From the NCBI GenBank assembly GCA_030614035.1, contig JAUWKW010000007.1, positions 1 to 14,835 of the forward strand: a DNA stretch of 14,835 bases, in the 5' to 3' direction. The position numbers and the translations under genes are program-made. Below, in pieces: positions 13,769-14,835 of this stretch. The notes beneath the pieces were generated by a model. That model was not told where the DNA came from. It did no database searches and saw nothing but the letters and a program-made list of their open reading frames with translations. Source of the stretch: Chromatiales bacterium. GTDB taxonomy: Bacteria; Pseudomonadota; Gammaproteobacteria; Steroidobacterales; GCA-2729495. Position 1 is the first letter of the stretch. The number at the start of each line of letters is the position of its first letter.

Positions 13769-14512
13769 ATGCGTGGATGCGGCCGCCATGCTATTCGGGT
13801 GAGTTATGAGGGCAATAATGGCGACGTCTTTCTCCAGGTATTTACCGGTGCACCCGTGCGCGAGCTGGCTGCCGGTGAGACACTTTTCCAAGCGGGTGAA
13901 CGGGCGGAGCAGGTGTTCAATATTGTCAGCGGCACACTGATGGTTGGTCGCATCGGTAAGGATGGTCGACGGCAGGTGATGAGCTTTTTGTTCAAGAACA
14001 ATTTTGTCGGTCTAACATCAGCGGACCACTATTTTTTTTCGGTAGAGGCAGTTACGCAGGCTCAGGTCAGCTACCGGTCGCGTCAGACATTGGAAACTCA
14101 TTTGCGGGCAAACTCCGCTGCCGAGCGAACTTTCCGCGACATGGTGCTCCGCGTGCTGGAGAATTCGCTGGATCTCGTTTATAGCCTCGGTCAGCGAACC
14201 GCGATCGAGCGGCTAGCCGTATTTCTGCTGTATCTGCGTCACCGACACCGGATCAGCGCCGGCATCACCGATGATCGCGACCGATCGCTCGACACTATCG
14301 ATCTGCCGATGTCGCGCCAGGATATTGCCGATTTCCTTGGCCTGAAAAAGGAAACCGTCAGCCGCAGCTTCACTGAACTCAACAACCGTGGCCTGATCGG
14401 CCGCCCAGGCAGCCGTCATGCGGTCATCGAGCGGCTTGTTGAGCTGCGCGAGCTGGCCGGGGTCACGGATTTCGCATCCCCTCTCCGAGGGGTGGTTCCC
14501 CACACATCATAA
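13769..14512 (+). CDS. Crp/Fnr-family transcriptional regulator
   Basis: This regulator has an N-terminal cyclic-nucleotide-type beta-roll (ETLFQAGERAEQVFNIVSGTLMVGR), a long dimerisation helix (around FRDMVLRVLENSLDLVYSLG) and a C-terminal winged helix-turn-helix. The HTH reads MSRQDIADFLGLKKETVSRSF; the E-x-x-S-R pattern is the FNR/FixK recognition signature for TTGAT-N4-ATCAA boxes. From the ATG chosen here the protein is 247 residues; GTG at 13799 would give 237. ATG at 13724 is less likely because it lies inside the divergent tRNA promoter. None has a good Shine-Dalgarno. The only cysteines are near the extreme N-terminus and do not form the FNR cluster pattern, so it should not sense oxygen through a 4Fe-4S cluster. 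The effector is unknown; a heme- or NO-responsive Dnr-like role is one possibility. Confidence 0.93.
   Translation: MRGCGRHAIRVSYEGNNGDVFLQVFTGAPVRELAAGETLFQAGERAEQVFNIVSGTLMVGRIGKDGRRQVMSFLFKNNFVGLTSADHYFFSVEAVTQAQVSYRSRQTLETHLRANSAAERTFRDMVLRVLENSLDLVYSLGQRTAIERLAVFLLYLRHRHRISAGITDDRDRSLDTIDLPMSRQDIADFLGLKKETVSRSFTELNNRGLIGRPGSRHAVIERLVELRELAGVTDFASPLRGVVPHTS
14478..14501 (+). other. two mutually exclusive hairpins at the end of the Crp/Fnr gene
   Basis: CCCCTC-TCC-GAGGGG (14478-14492) is a perfect 6-bp stem. The same GGGG can instead pair with CCCC at 14498-14501 around TGGTT. The two folds compete at the 3' end of the coding region. No T-run follows, so this is not a standard intrinsic terminator. 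Confidence 0.3.
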
Positions 14513-14551
14513 AGCGCGCGTCTAAGCACCCACGCATCGAAACGACGTGTC

Positions 14552-14580
14552 TTTATACCGGCTAGCTTAGCCCTTATACT
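14552..14580 (+). promoter_or_regulatory. possible sigma-70 promoter of the last gene
   Basis: TTTATA (14552-14557) and TATACT (14575-14580) are 17 bases apart. The -10 is good and the -35 matches four of six. The predicted start near 14587 would leave a leader of about 50 bases before the TTG start at 14639. Confidence 0.4.
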
Positions 14581-14638
14581 TTCGCCCCGTTTCCCCGATC
14601 GCAGCGGCCCAGATCGATCAAAAAAGGAGTCGAAAAAA

Positions 14639-14835
14639 TTGGGTGACCCTGATCAGAACTCTGTAAATTGGTCCACGCTTATTACGGTTGCTGCGATTTC
14701 TATCGCCGCGGCTTTGGTCGTGCTGCGCGGCGTTGTTGGTGAACTCAACCGGAGCGGCTCCAACCGCGACGATCCGGAATTCCAGGCTGCCGGGCTTGAA
14801 AACATTAGACCGTACGGCTGGGTTGCAATAACCGG
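14639..14835 (+). CDS. N-terminus of a membrane-anchored protein, possibly a c-type cytochrome (partial)
   Basis: The window ends within this gene; 65 codons are visible. It starts at TTG 14639, preceded by AAGGAG with a 9-base spacing, which is good. The product has a short polar N-terminus, one hydrophobic helix at about residues 13-30, and then a hydrophilic stretch ending LENIRPYGWVAIT. That layout, a signal anchor followed by a segment of the type I-x-P-x-G-x-V-A, resembles the start of cytochrome c5-like proteins. The heme motif CXXCH would lie beyond the window, so this is inference. Its place after a Crp/Fnr regulator suits a respiratory protein. Confidence 0.6.
   Translation, partial: MGDPDQNSVNWSTLITVAAISIAAALVVLRGVVGELNRSGSNRDDPEFQAAGLENIRPYGWVAIT

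Noticed and set aside
14608..14621. FNR box upstream of the last gene
   Set aside because: Only the right half ATCAA is present; the left half at the required spacing reads CCCAG.

Overview
The window reads as bacterial chromosome, most likely from a gammaproteobacterium. The tRNA-Arg(CCG) is very close to the enterobacterial form and carries an encoded CCA. Gene types also fit: a Crp/Fnr regulator with an FNR-like recognition helix, a hybrid PAS histidine kinase paired with a REC-EAL protein, a Sel1 protein, and a TauE/SafE permease. Base composition is moderately GC-rich by eye. I saw no insertion sequence, phage gene, CRISPR array or plasmid marker. Almost all genes lie on the minus strand; only the Crp/Fnr gene and the truncated last gene are clearly on plus.

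Layout in minus-strand transcription order (right to left). A tRNA-Arg (13615-13691) with its own promoter is followed by a secreted Sel1-repeat protein. A 468-base gene-free stretch then holds several inverted repeats and an 8-base direct repeat. Next comes a two-gene signalling operon: a membrane-bound hybrid histidine kinase with its own receiver, then a REC-EAL c-di-GMP phosphodiesterase, 4 bases apart. A GNAT acetyltransferase and a large secreted alpha/beta hydrolase form a pair 19 bases apart. A TauE/SafE permease, a seven-helix membrane protein of unknown role and a 117-residue unknown protein follow. The leftmost unit is a compact cassette: a NodU/CmcH-type O-carbamoyltransferase, an SxtJ-family membrane protein, and a 50-residue DUF5989-type membrane microprotein. 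The three genes are joined by two identical TGATG stop/start overlaps. A membrane-anchored alpha/beta hydrolase lies about 260 bases further on.

Divergent from the tRNA, on plus, are a Crp/Fnr-family regulator and the start of a membrane-anchored protein that may be a c-type cytochrome. An FNR-box-like sequence (TTGAG-N4-ATCAT) sits between the tRNA and the regulator, exactly over the tRNA promoter -10.

The best candidate for a poorly described system is the carbamoyltransferase/SxtJ/DUF5989 cassette. It looks like a translationally coupled module in which a cytosolic carbamoyl-transfer enzyme is made together with two small membrane proteins. No polysaccharide or natural-product genes are visible beside it, so its substrate cannot be read from this window. 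Secondary candidates are an ATT-initiated small ORF (8459-8638), palindromes next to the GNAT and kinase starts, and the structured 12.1-12.6 kb intergenic region.
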